A stretch of 64,000 nt of DNA from Lobosporangium transversale (taxonomy: Eukaryota; Mortierellomycota; Mortierellomycetes; Mortierellales; Mortierellaceae): the NCBI RefSeq assembly GCF_002105155.1, contig NW_019028989.1, positions 558,001 to 622,000 of the forward strand. Direction: 5' to 3'. The stretch's first letter is position 1. Each line of letters begins with the position of its first letter. Made by a program: the position numbers and the translations under genes. The notes below the pieces were generated by a model, which saw only the letters and a list, made by a program, of their open reading frames with translations, had not been told where the DNA came from and searched no databases. Shown here one piece after another: positions 44,456 to 57,722 of the stretch.

Positions 44456-47400
44456 TTAAAAGAGCCACGGTGCTGGTTCTGGATCCGAAGCAAAAACAAA
44501 ATTAGATTGCTCTGGGTATTCCATTAAGGCTAACCTCCACTCTTTAGCCATGCACCATTGAAGGATATTCCATGATGAAGTTTGGGTCTTGCCATCCGAG
44601 AATGGGTCTACACTATGGTCTAGCAAATGTCGCCAAACGGAGTGGTTTTGTGGGACAGATCCCAAAACAATGCTTGGGTTCACTGCATCGGGATCTTTTA
44701 GCAATAAATGGAAGCCTCGTTGAACCTGTCGTTGGAACCTTGGGCTGATTGCTGATGCTGATCTACAAAAATCAAGAAATGAGCTTAAAAAGCTCCACAA
44801 GACCCAGTCCTGCTTCTTCAATAAGCACCACTTCTGCTCTCGTGAAGCTGTATTTTTTGTGTCTCGTAAAATTGAGTGTAATTTTTGCTGTTGCTGGTGT
44901 GATTGTTGATTTATATTACTGGAAGGCTCATCATGCGCTTTTGCCGCTTCAGAATTCCATGACAAGACATCGCTTCGCCAGCACTCCAAGGACGAAATTT
45001 TATGAAGCTCAACATGTACCCTTCTTTCAAGAGGCGCAAGTTTAGTTAGTTGTTCCAAAAAATCTGGCAGTCGAGCTTCTGCCGAAGACAAATTCCATGT
45101 CCCTGAAATCTGATCAGCTTTGATAGTATAATCTGACATGCGCTTAGTCATGAAATTCTCAAACCATAGGCTCGAACCATGTCCTTCATTCAAGTAAATA
45201 CTTTCATCTGATGATCGCTCGTCTGGAGTTGCTCCTCCGAGATATTGCATCAAGAATAACCCACGATCAAGTGCACATTGAGCTAGAACTAGAACGGCGT
45301 TTTGCCATGCACCATTACGTTTGTCGATGACATCTATGAATACCATTAAATAGATAAAGATTATTAACGCGACGATCTACAATTATAATAAAAATGCTAT
45401 GATCCATTTTTTAGAACCGAACGTACAAAAGTCAGGATACTGAGCCTGTACTTTGATCAAGACAGGAAGGATTGTCCGAATGATCTGAAGGACCTGCCCA
45501 AACAGATGTATTGCCCGTAACGTGTCTTTAGAATTCTCCATAAACGGATTTTGTGCCTCAATTACAGGTCTTAGGTCGCCAAGACGCTCTCTGACAATCT
45601 GAAGCCACTCAATATTGATTAGATCGAGACAGCCTACCAAGCATTGTAACAATGAAGGGAACAACATGGCCGTCTCATATTGGAAACTCTGTATGGCCAT
45701 CAGAGCAGTATTCATGCAATATCGTTGACCTGCAAGCTCAGCTGACATCTGCGCTTGCGGCTCCTTACGCAGCTGATGGATCATTGCGTCTACACTACCA
45801 GCCAGTCCTTCAATTACTGAGATGGTCCAACGGCAAGCGGCTGCTGCGATAATAATTAAATCAAGCCGTCGAGGCAGCCTTAATGCAGTGCTAATGATTC
45901 CACCTTCCCCCTGTAAGAACGCTGGCCGGATGCTCCGGTAACCCTCAGAGCCCAAAAAAGCCGTCAATAGAGGGCGTGTAATAGAAACGAATACCATTAC
46001 ACGGAAAGAGCTCGTGATCGCGTTCCTGTGCATATATAAGAAAAAGGCAAGCATGAGGCAAGCAAAAATAGCACCAGAATCAGACACAGTCAAATCAAAA
46101 ACGATAAGGCAGATGTCAAAGCACATCATAATTCTAATAGTCAATTTAAAATAACTAACTATTGGCAAATGTCTTACCATTGTCTCCAGTTCTCACCAAA
46201 TACACCAGAATTATCCAATGACGCTGTTAAAGCCCATAATGCTTCCTGTGTCTCTTCATATGGGCTTAACTGATCCTCTGCACGACTTGAGAGTAGAGCT
46301 TGAATAATAACTCGCCATGGCTGACCAACTAAATGTCGTAAGGATGTCATCCCGGTATTACGTCTTCTCAATGGAGCTTTGTTATTTATAGGTAAAGCTG
46401 TCGCGTTCTCGTTCTGGATACCAAGCTCAGATCCCATCGGAAATGCAGATAAGAACTGAACTTCACTTCCATTAGGAGTTAAAGTCACATCACACGAATT
46501 GCCGCGATCTGAGATCCTCATCGTCACTACGTTGGCTACAAGGGCACCTCCAGCAGACGGTTCCCTCTCTGGCCAATCGAACCGCATACTATTTTTCCCA
46601 TGAACGAGCTTTAACTGCGACAGGATCATTTCTAAAACATCTTGGAAAAAGTGGTCTTCCCCATCGTTGTAAAGCATGGCATAGCCACGAATTCTGGTAA
46701 CAATTTGGATGCAGTCGCTAAATTACAAATGAAGTGAAAGAGTATAGCAATATTGTCGTTATTTGACAGCCATGACAATTAATTTTTTAACATAATTCTA
46801 ATCATCAACTTACACTGGGGGTTGAGGAAAATGCTGAGAAGATGTCAAAAAGTTAAGGATGGAGTCATCGGTCCTAAGAAGTCCAGAGTCTTTGATGATC
46901 ACGCCGCAATGCTGCATGATGTACCCTATCACTAGGTGCGAGAAATCAGCAAGTTGCATAGTCTCTAATGCCAGTCGCTTCGACTCTAACCTCTATGTAG
47001 ATACAATGAATTGATACATTCAAAATTAACGGCTCGAACATTCTCAAAGGCCTACGATCCTTGCACCAATGTCTACTTTTTAAATAAGACGAACCTCCGC
47101 GTCAGCCTTGATACGAATTAGCAACATATTCAGATAACCTTGACATCGACCCTTGACCGCAGCTGCTCGATAAGGTGAGATATCATCACGTACAGAACGA
47201 CAATGCTCTCCCATATTAGAAAGCACTCGTTCAATCAGCTTTGGCCTGTCTCTCATTAGCTTCTGGTGCCACCATGCTTTCTCCTTCACACTCTTTGACC
47301 ATTGGTCTGTAGCAGACTTATTTCCATGTAAATGCCCAAGATCCAGGGGTGCGCTCGGTAGGTTTTTGAATAATTCCTTACAAAGACCTGAATTTTGACC

Positions 47401-48257
47401 TGAAAGGCTTTGGCTTCCCACCCTGACAATATCGGCAATAGCTTTCGTGAATCGGTGTTGTAGTGTAAGCTCGTGAGCTGGAAGTCCAATTGTGGCGAAC
47501 CACAATCTCAAAAAAAGATCTTCATGTTCCATTAGCACCTCTGGCCAGGACTCCGCTACACGTGTCGCCCACACAAGCTGGTTCTGTAACACCTTAAATT
47601 GCATCCATGGCGTGTATGATGGCTTTTGCCCAAAAATGCCTGTAATATCATGCATTTTCAAATGATGTTGTTTGAGAAGAATTACTCCACAGTCTGCCAA
47701 TATTCCCAGGGCTATCCATGTGCCCTGCTTTGATAAATACTCTACAGCCAATGAAGTAGGATTTTGTATTGGTTGATGCGGGTCTGCGGCATTGATGAGG
47801 GTTTGCTGGTGGATTTTGACGAGCTCTAGTAGAGAAGGATATACCCATGACCAGAGCACATGGCCAAAATCATTATTCTCGGGAAGATCCATTGGGGTAC
47901 ATGAAGGGTTTGTAGCTGTGTTGATAGAAGTAAGAGTTGCTTTTGGTATAGAGTCTAATGGTGAGTTGCCAGGTGGTGCTACAAAGTCCTCCAGGTCATT
48001 CTCATCAAATACAAGTCGTTCGTCATCGAGCCATGAGAATTCATCCTCTACCACATTAGTGGTTCCCTGCCCTTTCCTCACTATCGATCCTTGATGCTGT
48101 ATCATATACATTCTTCTTAATGTCAAAAACCGAACGATCACATCTAGGACCTGCTCTCGTAGCTTTGGAGGATACGGGACCTCAGGGTTAAAGATGCGAC
48201 TTAGTCCTAGATAATAAGGACAATATTTAATGTTCGTGTTTTTAAAATAATTAAAAA

Positions 48258-48289
<32 letters not shown>

Positions 48290-51200
48290 AAATAAAAAAA
48301 AGCAGATGATTATATAAATGGCATATCAACTTACGCTGATCTAAGAATGCAATGTTTGGAAACGATAAACGTCTTGGGAAGAAAAATCTCTCCTGATGTA
48401 GTAAACGAGAAAGCTGACTCACGACGATGCCAATCATGCCCGTCTGTTGCTGCTGCTGATTCGCAAGGGAAGTCGAGGTTGCGCTTCCATCGCTTATGGC
48501 TACCCATTCGTTTTCAAATATGTCACACAAAAATGCGAGTCGACTAAAAATATTTTCCAGAATCTTCGTCAATTGTCGCCCACTCTCTCGGCCTTCAAAC
48601 TTGTGTTCACGCTGACGTTGCCATATGGTACCAAGATAGTAAACAGATTCGAGTGATATGGTCCGCGAAGCATTATCACTCTCTTCAAACTGGAGAATAC
48701 TCCTAATCTGGCCAACAGAGGAAGGTCGCAGAACGTCCGGAACCAAAAGGTCAATTATGAGAGCAAGATTACAGAGATTGCAGACAGAAGAGTAAGTATA
48801 TCCCTCCGAGGAAGGCATCGTCAGACTAACAGGCACGGAAATAGCAGCTAACATCCGCTTGCACACTTTGATCTTATTTGCCCTGTCTAATGCTTCATAG
48901 ATAGCTCCTTGATATGAAAGTGAATCTGTTGAACGATCCCACTGATCGACAATAGTTTTTTGTGCTCTTTGTGTGCCATCAGGTTCACCCTGATCCAGAT
49001 CAATATGGTACAGTTGCCACCAGATAGTCATTGCTAGGACCTTGAGATAAACCTCAAAACATCTGTCATGTTCCTCTACACTCGTCACTAGCGACATATT
49101 CACATTCAGTCCTGTCAGCTTGTCGTTTGTGATTTGCTCTCCAGCATGTGTATGTCGCCGTGGAAGCCGCGTAATCATCCTCTTTAGAAATTCTGGTAAT
49201 CGATAGCCTGGCTCTGTAGGCATGTCTCGAAATCCTTGCTTCGAAAAATGTCGATACACACCCACAACGACATCGACACTTGGAAACCAATCCCAGATAT
49301 GGATCCTTGAATGACAAAACACAAGAAACCTTCGGACATGATACTCTGCGTCTGCACTTTCTGAAGGAACACGTCCTAGCCAATCTTGGTCCAGCATCCA
49401 CCGAACTAATCCCCAGTTGTCTTTTACCTTGATTGAGGCGTTTGAACTCCCATTTGCCTCAAATTGGTGTAGCCTGCAGAGCTGCTGTAGCAAGTCCATG
49501 AAGTGGTTGGCTTGAATCTGCCACTCCAAATACTGTGAGCGATCCCCAGTGACATCCAAGCTCTGGTTGATACCTTCCCACCTATGTTGCAGCTGACGAT
49601 TAAGTGATCTCCAAAAATCAGACGAGCCAGTCCGCACTTCCGAATATCTATTGAGTAAATGAATTGAACAGATCCAGATTTCGATTACATCCTCGCCTCC
49701 TATTAATCCACCATACTGAGGATCCAAGGAAGTTGAAAGCCGGGCTAAAAACCCAGCATCGCTAACGTCAAGAAGCTGTCCCATAAGAGCTCGAATTGCG
49801 CTGTCAGCGTGGCTATACTCTGTTAGCAAAACGCAGTCTGCAATAACAGCCCAAGCCATTAAAGACCAGCGTGTCCAAAGTACGAGAATTGCATCCAAAG
49901 ACCGCTTTCGTTCAATCCTCTCGGATTCAATCAGACGTGCTAAAGGTCCAACCACGGCCGATTTGAATACTCGCCAAAATGAAGTGTGCTCAGTCCTTTC
50001 CATGGCAGAAAATCGCTCGATCAGAAGATTTCCGAAAGTAGCTAGAGCATCCAAGACCGATATAAACTCTGTACTGACATCAGAACCATTTCTCAAATGA
50101 GTCTCACGAGCAATTGACCACTCCTGTATGAGCTGAAACCTTCTTTTCCAATCCAGCACAACAACCCCGAGATCATGCTCTACGCTAGTCATGTCTTTCC
50201 AATTCGGTATGAAGGGCCGGCCGAAAAAGGCTAGGTCTAATATAGTTGGTTGCGCCATAGCCTCTTTATCGTTCGCATGGGCTGATATCGAAGACAAGAG
50301 GCGGGTGAGGGAACCACGACCGATGTAGGTGTCGCGAGAGAAGTATAGTCCATTAGCAATAGTCCCTTCGGATGCAATATCATTTTTGTTTCGCTTAAAA
50401 GCAGCTCGTGAACGTGGTATGGCCGTAGGACATTCCGTACTCTGAGGTTGAAAATTTAAAATAGGAGTTGACGCCGATTCCTCATATGATCTACTCTGCT
50501 CTGGCTCACAGCAATTGCCAACTTTTTCAGGGGTTTTTTGCCTCCTTTTCTCAAGTCGACCAAAGTTAGGTTGTTGTACAGGAACTTGAGCTCGTTGCAT
50601 CGTCGGTATTGTCCTTGAAATAGATTGAAAGACTGGTTTATCGATGTACTGTGCTGGTCCGCCTGGTTGAAAACGTGCTGTCCAAGGCAAATAAGAAACC
50701 TTTGGACGTGATTCTTTAGTCTTTACTGGCCGTTGAAGATCTTCAACAACAGAGTATAGCATGCCACGAGAGGTATGAGGAGTAGCATTTTTTTGCTTTC
50801 CCTGTTTTTGTGGCTGCTTCGACCGGTTGACTCTTGTCCTTCTCTGAATGAATGCAGACCGCGAATTATTAATATGACGGGGCTTTACCATGGAGTTGTT
50901 ATTAGTTACAATTTGGATGCCAAGTAAGGGACCCACAGGCTTTGGAGATGCAGTTCTGAAGGAATCATATCTAGGGAGAGCATAGTGGGGACTGTGGGTA
51001 CCCCTTTGCGACTTAAACATTTGCGTCAGACGAAGCTGCCCACCAACAATGTCATCATCTGTATCGTCGCTTTCGCTCACTTGCATATGGCGATATGTGA
51101 GATCATAGTTCCCAAACAAATCCCCCCCAGCACGCTTCCTAGGCGCTGTATCAAAATCCTGATCCCGAAACTCAGTCCAAGCCTCGGATTGAGAATCTGA

Positions 51201-53864
51201 GGCTTCACCATTTACTTCCGCTCTCAAGGAATGGGTTGAGCGTTTGTGTGGACGCGAATAGGGTCTTGAGCTGTTTATACGATGGATGTCCCTGAATGAA
51301 TGATCCCCACCCATGCGACGCCTCTTCCTTGAAATAGTAGCAGATGATGGTCTCCTGGAGGTTGAAGTTGCATGGCGTTGTCGAACAATCATGCGGTCGA
51401 TCAAGTCCTCTGTTTTGCGATGAGAAGCCTGATGCATGGCTTTTACGGACGGGAAATATGATGGTAATGTAGAATCTAATACTCTTCTTTTCCTTTCATT
51501 ATCATTGAGACTAAAGTCTTCTTCGTCGGACGAAATTGTCTGTTGCGATAGAGAGGCTCGGTAGTTTTGAGTATTTCGCTACGAATGCCAAATATTCGAT
51601 CAATAGATTAGCCTTGGATTATACTAAGCATTGAACTCAAGCATTAAATGTAACACGATATTGAAAGCATGAGACGTACTCTAGTCCAGGACAATCCACC
51701 TCGAGTGGCCACGGTGTCATCCAATGTAGGATGTGAGCTCCAATCTTCGTCTCTAAATAGATTATGTTCAAGGACGTCTTCGCGGTCTTCGGGACTAGCA
51801 TGTTGTGAGACTACGGCCGTATGGTCAGCTTCATCCTCGCTTTCCTCTTGCTCTTGACCTAACCTTGCAAAAAAATCTTTCAATCCATCGTCGCCCTGTT
51901 TCATTGAGGGAATCCTTCGTTTAGCAACATGTGGCGGTAAGAGGTGATCTGGCTTAGATGTAGTCCGACGTCCCGGCGGTTTTGTGCGTGACCATTTTGA
52001 ACGCATCGTTTTCAATTCTATAGGGTCCTGTGGGAGATTGTGTTGTTTGAAAAATGATCGCGGAAGTACATGCTGCCATGATTTCTTACTTCTCTTGGTG
52101 GGTCGTATGTCGTGCTCATTTTCAGGCCTCGGTGACCCTACCTTGTTTGCATTGGTGTCAATGTCAGCTAGATCTTCACTATGCGCCATTGGAGGGGGGC
52201 TTAAGGATAGTTGTCGTGATGATGACCCAATGCGATTGGAGCTAGAATATGCTTTCGTAACATTAGAGGCTCGAGTGTTGGAGTTGCTCTTTGGGCCTTC
52301 ATCTAAATTATCTAAAGACTCTAGCCGTTGATGCACAAGTCTCTTAAGACGCCTTTTCATATTGCTTGGAGATGAAACATCATCGGAAGAGAATTGTTCT
52401 AAATCTTCAGCAGTTGGTGAAAACGAGCCTGCGCTCTGTAGCGCCATAAATTGGTGCCGTAGTTCATCAATTGATGGAAGGCCATCATTATCCAAGTCCT
52501 GAATGAGAGAATCTAGTGCTGACTCATTTTTTCCACGTAGCGTCCGAATAAATCGACGCCTTGACGGAATGATTAGCTCGGGCTCCTTCAAAGCGTTTCT
52601 TTCAGTTCGGTTCTCTTCATAATCCGAGTCTTCTTCGTCGTCCTGATGATTCTGAGACAAAATACCTTCATTAGAAGTAATACGCGTCAAAGAAGGCTGC
52701 TCAATATTGTTGGTTCGTTTTTTGTAAAAATAGGCATGCTGTTGCTTGTCAACAGTGTACGGTTGGCGCTGTTGAATGGTACGTTCACGAAGAGGATATG
52801 ACCGAAATATTGGCTGAGAGTGATGGATTTGTTGCGTTGGGGGTGAGGCGGGGGTGTCTGATACAAGGCAGTCATACATTGTATTATGGGTATCAAGTTC
52901 TGAACTGAGTGCAGTTATCAGCGAGCCCACTGGCTCAAAGGATTCTGAATTCCTGAACAGGCTTTGAGGACCCCCTGACATAGTATCATTATCATTTGGA
53001 TCATTAATTCCGGCCATGGGAAGAGTCCCATTAGTCACAGATGCGGAAGCGGTATCGTCGACTAATGCAATATCCATCGAAGTAGCTATCGGCGATGACA
53101 TAGAGAAGTCGTTGCTCCCTCCGTTGGTTACATTAAATCCATCATGTATCTAGAGTCAAAAACGTAAATGTCCAAAATGAGGTACCGTTATTTGTCAAAA
53201 GCAATAGATAGTTTTTAGTCCTTTGCGCCAGCAACTTACCTCTCGTGTTGACTCTGTAGTGACTTTATCTACAACATCCATAACCCCGTTATAATTGACG
53301 ACAGCTTTACTTTTGTTCTTTTGGTCCGCGTTGTCCTCGTCTTCTTCTTCGCTTTCAGAAGCAGATACCACCTAAAGATTTAGAATTAGGGTTAGGGGTC
53401 GACATGTAAATATACATGCAGATAGGCTTTGGAGATACCGACCGAAGATTCTTTACACTCACAAAAGGTGAATCAATAACAGACGCCTGTCCTGATTGAC
53501 TAGCCTTGCAGGAATACAATATATCATTGGTATCTGGACTGACACAGCTTAGTGTGAGTAAGCTTTCTTCTCCAAGTCCAACTCTACTTTTTCGCGCAAT
53601 AGTTGCAAAGGGAATGGGGTTTGCTTCGCTCATGGTCATCAAAGCAGCGGCACGAACCAGATACGCAGTTGCTACATGACGCGAACTGGATACTGTTTCT
53701 TTTTCTAGATGATCGATCACCTCCAAGTTTTTCAAGTTATCATGCTGCTTCACTTCCTCGGATCCACGTGTGTGTTCTTTATTTGAATCATGAGTATTTG
53801 TTGCGATGAAAGGAACCTTCGCTACAGCAGTTGGCCGCTTTTTGCTGGCACCACGGTTTTTCAT
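44456..53864 (-). CDS. Mms22/Mus7-like replication-repair scaffold, unusually large
   Basis: Nine minus-strand exons, 53864-53463, 53371-53240, 53149-51680, 51578-48335, 48206-47095, 46992-46814, 46717-46178, 46025-45427 and 45333-44456, sum to 8556 bases (2851 residues). The first 1000 or so residues are Ser-rich, charged and probably disordered, with basic clusters (MKRRLKRL, TKRSKKSW) suited to nuclear import. The rest is helical without enzymatic motifs. Segments such as GRGSLTRLLSSI, LDLAFFGRPFIPNW, WDWFPSVDVVVGVYRHF followed by LPEFLKRM, and the Trp-rich C-terminus resemble fungal Mms22/Mus7, which works with Rtt101-Rtt107 or Tof-like partners at stalled forks. Yeast Mms22 has about 1450 residues and S. 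pombe Mus7 about 1900, so this one is long. No second gene start is visible inside, and the phases agree throughout. The family call is from memory of weak similarity. Confidence 0.68.
48247..48300. repeat. AAAAAT-type microsatellite in an intron
   Basis: About nine AAAAT/AAAAAT units lie in intron 4 of the Mms22-like gene. Confidence 0.85.
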
Positions 53865-54266
53865 TGGGCGATAGCCTCGGGCGAAAATGCATTCGTCTTG
53901 TGTCTGGCGGAGAGTGCCTGAGCAAAGCTTCTCAGTAGCGACCGCAAGGTAAAAGTAATTGATGACGGGAAGAGGAGGAGGAAAAAAGAAGTGCTTTACG
54001 AACGGTTACTAATAGAAATATATATCGATTCTTTATTACAATTATCACTGTCACTATTTTGGTGGCGTTTGTTTATAGTAACTAACGCCTGGTGTACCTT
54101 GATTCTCTCGCAGCAAAATAATAAAATAACAAATGAGAACACGAACTTGAATGTAAAGATTCTTATTTCAAGAATTAAACATGTCCTATGAACCTATGAA
54201 TTTGTTGGTGTGATAAACAGGTTTTTTCAGGGACATCTTTTATAGGCACGTCACAATCCTCATTCA
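53865..54266. other. Spacer between the Mms22-like and HSCB genes
   Basis: This 402-base gap holds the Mms22-like promoter and the HSCB 3' UTR. It has a GGAGGAGGAAAAAAG stretch near 53973 and AATAAAATAA motifs near 54116 that could serve in polyadenylation signals on the plus strand only. No gene was seen. Confidence 0.35.
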
Positions 54267-55535
54267 TTAGACATGATCTGCAACAATTGGCTTGCCAGCA
54301 GCCCAGTCACGGATAACATTCTGAATTCGAATCCAGTATTGCAACTCAATCGCAAGAGCCTTTGCTGCCTCTAGATTCTGTTCTCTGAATGCCTTTGAGA
54401 GCCCATCGACAGCCTGTTGAATACGACCTAGGATGAACAAAGAAATCGCATTATCAATTTTAAATCCATCTAATTTTTTAACTGCATGAATTCTTTACGA
54501 ATTTTACCATTGTTGATTTCTTTCAGCCCTTCAACTTCTTCTTCTGTCTGGGCATCCTCCAGAAGTTCCCTGGCTTCCATGACTTCCATTAGTAGCTCTG
54601 GTTCGTTCAGTGACTCCGTCTCATGAATAGGCACTCCAAGGAGCTCCAGTATATAATTTGCACGGCTGAGTGGCTCCTTCAATGTGGCATAAGCCTTGTT
54701 CACCAACGATGACTGCTGTTGTGCATAAAGCTGATCGCCCTGTTGCAGCCAAAATATTTTACCATGGTTTTAACATCAAAGAAACTTTAATTGAGAAACA
54801 GTAGTACTTCCAAACGAGCTCTTTTTTTCATAATATATAATTGTTAACTCACATTTATGTTCTGAGAATAAGAGTCTGGATGTACTTGCTGCTGAATCCT
54901 AAGGAATTTATTTCGTAAATCCTTGGCTTCTAGATCAAATTTTGGCTCTGAACTAAAAGTAGTAAAAGGTTTGAAGCACTAATGTGTCATTGCGTGGCCT
55001 GTAAAAGGAAGGAATGCGCTAGACAAAAAACCGTGGAACAACTGCGCAGTATGGCTGTCCCTTAACCAAGTCCTCCTTACCTTAATCCAAGGATCTCAAA
55101 ATAGTTGGCTCCAGGCGTTAAAGCTTGAACAACCTTGCAGTTTGGATTCATGCACACCACTGTCATGTATGGTACAGGCGTAGAACATTTCCAGCAAGGA
55201 CGTGTCTCTGGCCTCTTAATGGATTCATTTTTCAAATTATCATTTTCTCTCTCAGTTGATGTAGATGTGTGGAATTCAGTGATCATTAATGCTCTTCCAG
55301 GAGTGGTTTTTGGAAAAGTGCAATGTCGAGAAAAGGCTGAAACTGAAGTAGGGCTCCCAATACAGGTTCGGAAAGGGTGAGTAGTAATTGAAGTAATAGT
55401 GTGATATGAGTGGAGTATAATTCCATGCCCAGGATCTATCCTTGCTCTTGTAGCCGCCTTTTTCTGATGTAGTGGCGAAATTATGGTAGTGCGCCTGAAG
55501 ATGCTGAGGAGCGATGACTTTGCTGTGCTTGACAT
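54267..55535 (-). CDS. HSCB: HSCB/Jac1, mitochondrial J-protein co-chaperone for Fe-S cluster transfer
   Basis: Four minus-strand exons, 55535-55081, 54952-54853, 54739-54508 and 54427-54267, give 315 residues (948 bases). The first 90 or so residues are Arg/Ser/Thr-rich with few acids, a likely mitochondrial presequence. Cysteines 114, 117, 128 and 133 (CWKC then CMNPNC) match the zinc-binding N-terminus of animal HSCB, absent in yeast Jac1. The J domain begins at NYFEILGL and has the HPD triad at 176-178. The C-terminal helical bundle (EPELLMEVMEARELLEDA then WIRIQNVI) is the part that binds the scaffold ISCU/Isu1. The protein hands Isu-bound clusters to its Hsp70. It is divergent to Rpn13. 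Confidence 0.95.
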
Positions 55536-56831
55536 TTGTATAAATTGGTTGAATGTAAGAGAAGGAGACAGATCAGCATTTTATGTGGCACAGCATTCTG
55601 TTGTGACAGCTGAACGCGAAGCCATTTTTATATTTTTGTAGGTCATTCAGTGAACAGAAGCCTTTGATGATGACCAGTCTCTATTTTCATGCAATGGGCT
55701 ATATTGTCATTATGCAGGCTTTGTTTGCTGAAGGAGCTCCATCGCCTGCACTAGAGGGGGAGGACCAAGTAGTGGTCTTCAGTCGAGCTCTATACTGGAA
55801 TCAGGCGAGATCCCTCTCAAACCCATGTCAGCGTGAGAATGTCCAATGATAGATTGCAAGCTTGCAGGAAGCGAAGCGCTAAAGAATGCGTTTCCCCACG
55901 TACCAATTTATTATTACTATTTATATGTGGCTCAAGCTTGGGAACCCATTTTGGAATAAGCGTATTCTACAGTTACATTTAAATTTGCTCCTTAGTTCTC
56001 GATTTAACGATTACACTGCCTCTGTGTCCGAACCTACAAAAGCTACATAAACTAGGATCGGATGGGATGCTTAGTTCTAACTGACAGGTATCCCAATGTC
56101 TTAAAGCAAAATAAAAAGAAAAAAGGTTATTAAGCATATAGCTTACTGTAGAGAGGAAACGAGATGGGTATATTATGCTCGGCATGTAGGAAGGTCCTAT
56201 TTTTGACAGCATGTCAAATAACGTGTATATGGGCAAAGCACTAAGGTTCTCTTGGACAAGGTGCCACTGAGGCTGTCATTTGATTACGATCAATTGAGTC
56301 ATGATGTAATTTTAGGTAAGCAGCTTAATCTTTGTGCCGACTATTAAATACGTATTTTGCAAGGGGGCGTCGATAGATATTTCAGAGTTGAATTGTAAGC
56401 ATGATCAGAGGGGGAAGTAGATGCATTTGAGAAATTATTAAAGAGAAATCTAACGAGAACAGTGTCAGACGCAATCCTCCAAAACAACAACCATTGTTAA
56501 TTAAAATCTTTATTGAGATACGGACAGAGGTATTCTTATTTCCTGTTTTGTCTTGGTTATAGAAAGAATCCAGGTAGTTTGTAAGGGTTTTTATCAAAGA
56601 AAGAAGTTATCAGGACTCCAAGCTTGAGTATGTGGGAAGTTCCTAAGCAATGTCTTTTTCAACCAAATTTTTAATGTCACATGTGACGTAAGTGCACATG
56701 TGGTACGCGTTTATTCATCGATTCTACTCAGCAATCTACTTCATTCCTTTCACTATAGGACTACACAAAGCAAGGATACAAGCTCAGCATAACTTACCTC
56801 ATCACTCGCTCCAACTCACATTTTCAATATC
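55536..56831. other. Divergent spacer between HSCB and the Rpn13 gene
   Basis: About 1.3 kb without a supportable gene. The frames present (61, 85 and 71 codons) have no domain, signal or splice support. The 70 bases before 56832 contain CACTCGCTCCAAC-like pyrimidine-rich sequence suited to a leader. Confidence 0.35.
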
Positions 56832-57486
56832 ATGACTTCAGGACGCAACGCATTGCTTCAGTTCAAGGCAGGACGATGCTTCCGGGATGGAACTACAAAT
56901 ACAGTCATGCCAGATTCAACTAAAGGGTAAACAACACAACGCTAGAATATAATTCCACTACTTAGGAGAGCCACCGCTTGCTGGAAGACTAACATTTAGT
57001 ACCATAATTCTGTGCTTAGGTTGGTCTACATGGAGGAAGACGAAGGACTGATGCATTTTTGCTGGAAGAATAGGACGACAAATACTGTGGAGGATGTAAA
57101 CTATCTCATTTTGTTTCCCTTTACATGCACAGATAAATACCAAACTCTATCGTCTTCCATCAACACCAGTGTCTTTACTCTGTTAGGCTATGTGTGTTGA
57201 TTGCCTCTTCCATTATGTAACTTACAAAACTTTTCCTCTCAAAATTTTCTTACTGTAGGATTTGATTCTCTTCGCTGGTGATGCAGAGCTTAAGAAAGTC
57301 CCTGAATGCACTACTGGTCGTGTGCTGATGCTGCAATTCAAGTCCTCCTCACAAAAGCTGTTCTTCTGGCTTCAAGAGGCTAACTCCGACCGGGATCAGA
57401 TCATTCTTCAACAGGCAAATGCACTCATCAATCAAGGACAGGATGGTGAAACTGGAAATTTTGAAGAGGATATCACCATGGAATGA
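56832..57486 (+). CDS. Rpn13/ADRM1, proteasomal ubiquitin receptor, Pru domain only
   Basis: Three exons, 56832-56926, 57020-57095 and 57259-57486, give 132 residues (399 bases). The whole protein is a Pru domain: LLQFKAGRC, the strand LVYMEEDEG, HFCWKNRTTNTVEDDLILF, VPECTTGRVLMLQF and LFFWLQEANSDRD all have direct counterparts in human ADRM1. The Pru domain docks on Rpn2 and binds ubiquitin. The C-terminal DEUBAD domain that recruits UCH37 in animals and S. pombe is missing: the stop follows an acidic tail (GNFEEDITME) about 20 residues after the Pru fold, as in the short Rpn13 of budding yeast. No in-frame continuation with DEUBAD character was seen downstream, where the next gene converges. 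Confidence 0.93.
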
Positions 57487-57722
57487 TTTTAGAGCCCTTA
57501 AAATATAAAGATAGAAACAAATGCCAGGGACGATTCAATTTTAGTACCAAAGTTCAGGGGCGCACCGTAAATCGTAGGCGATCTATCATATAGTTATAAT
57601 TCTGGGTCATAGGATCTGAATTAGGATAAAGCGAGTATTCGGGCAACATTTGTGGCCAAATATTCAAATAAAGGCAACCGGGATTATTTTGGATACTAAA
57701 GATGTATTTACTGTCTATGACT

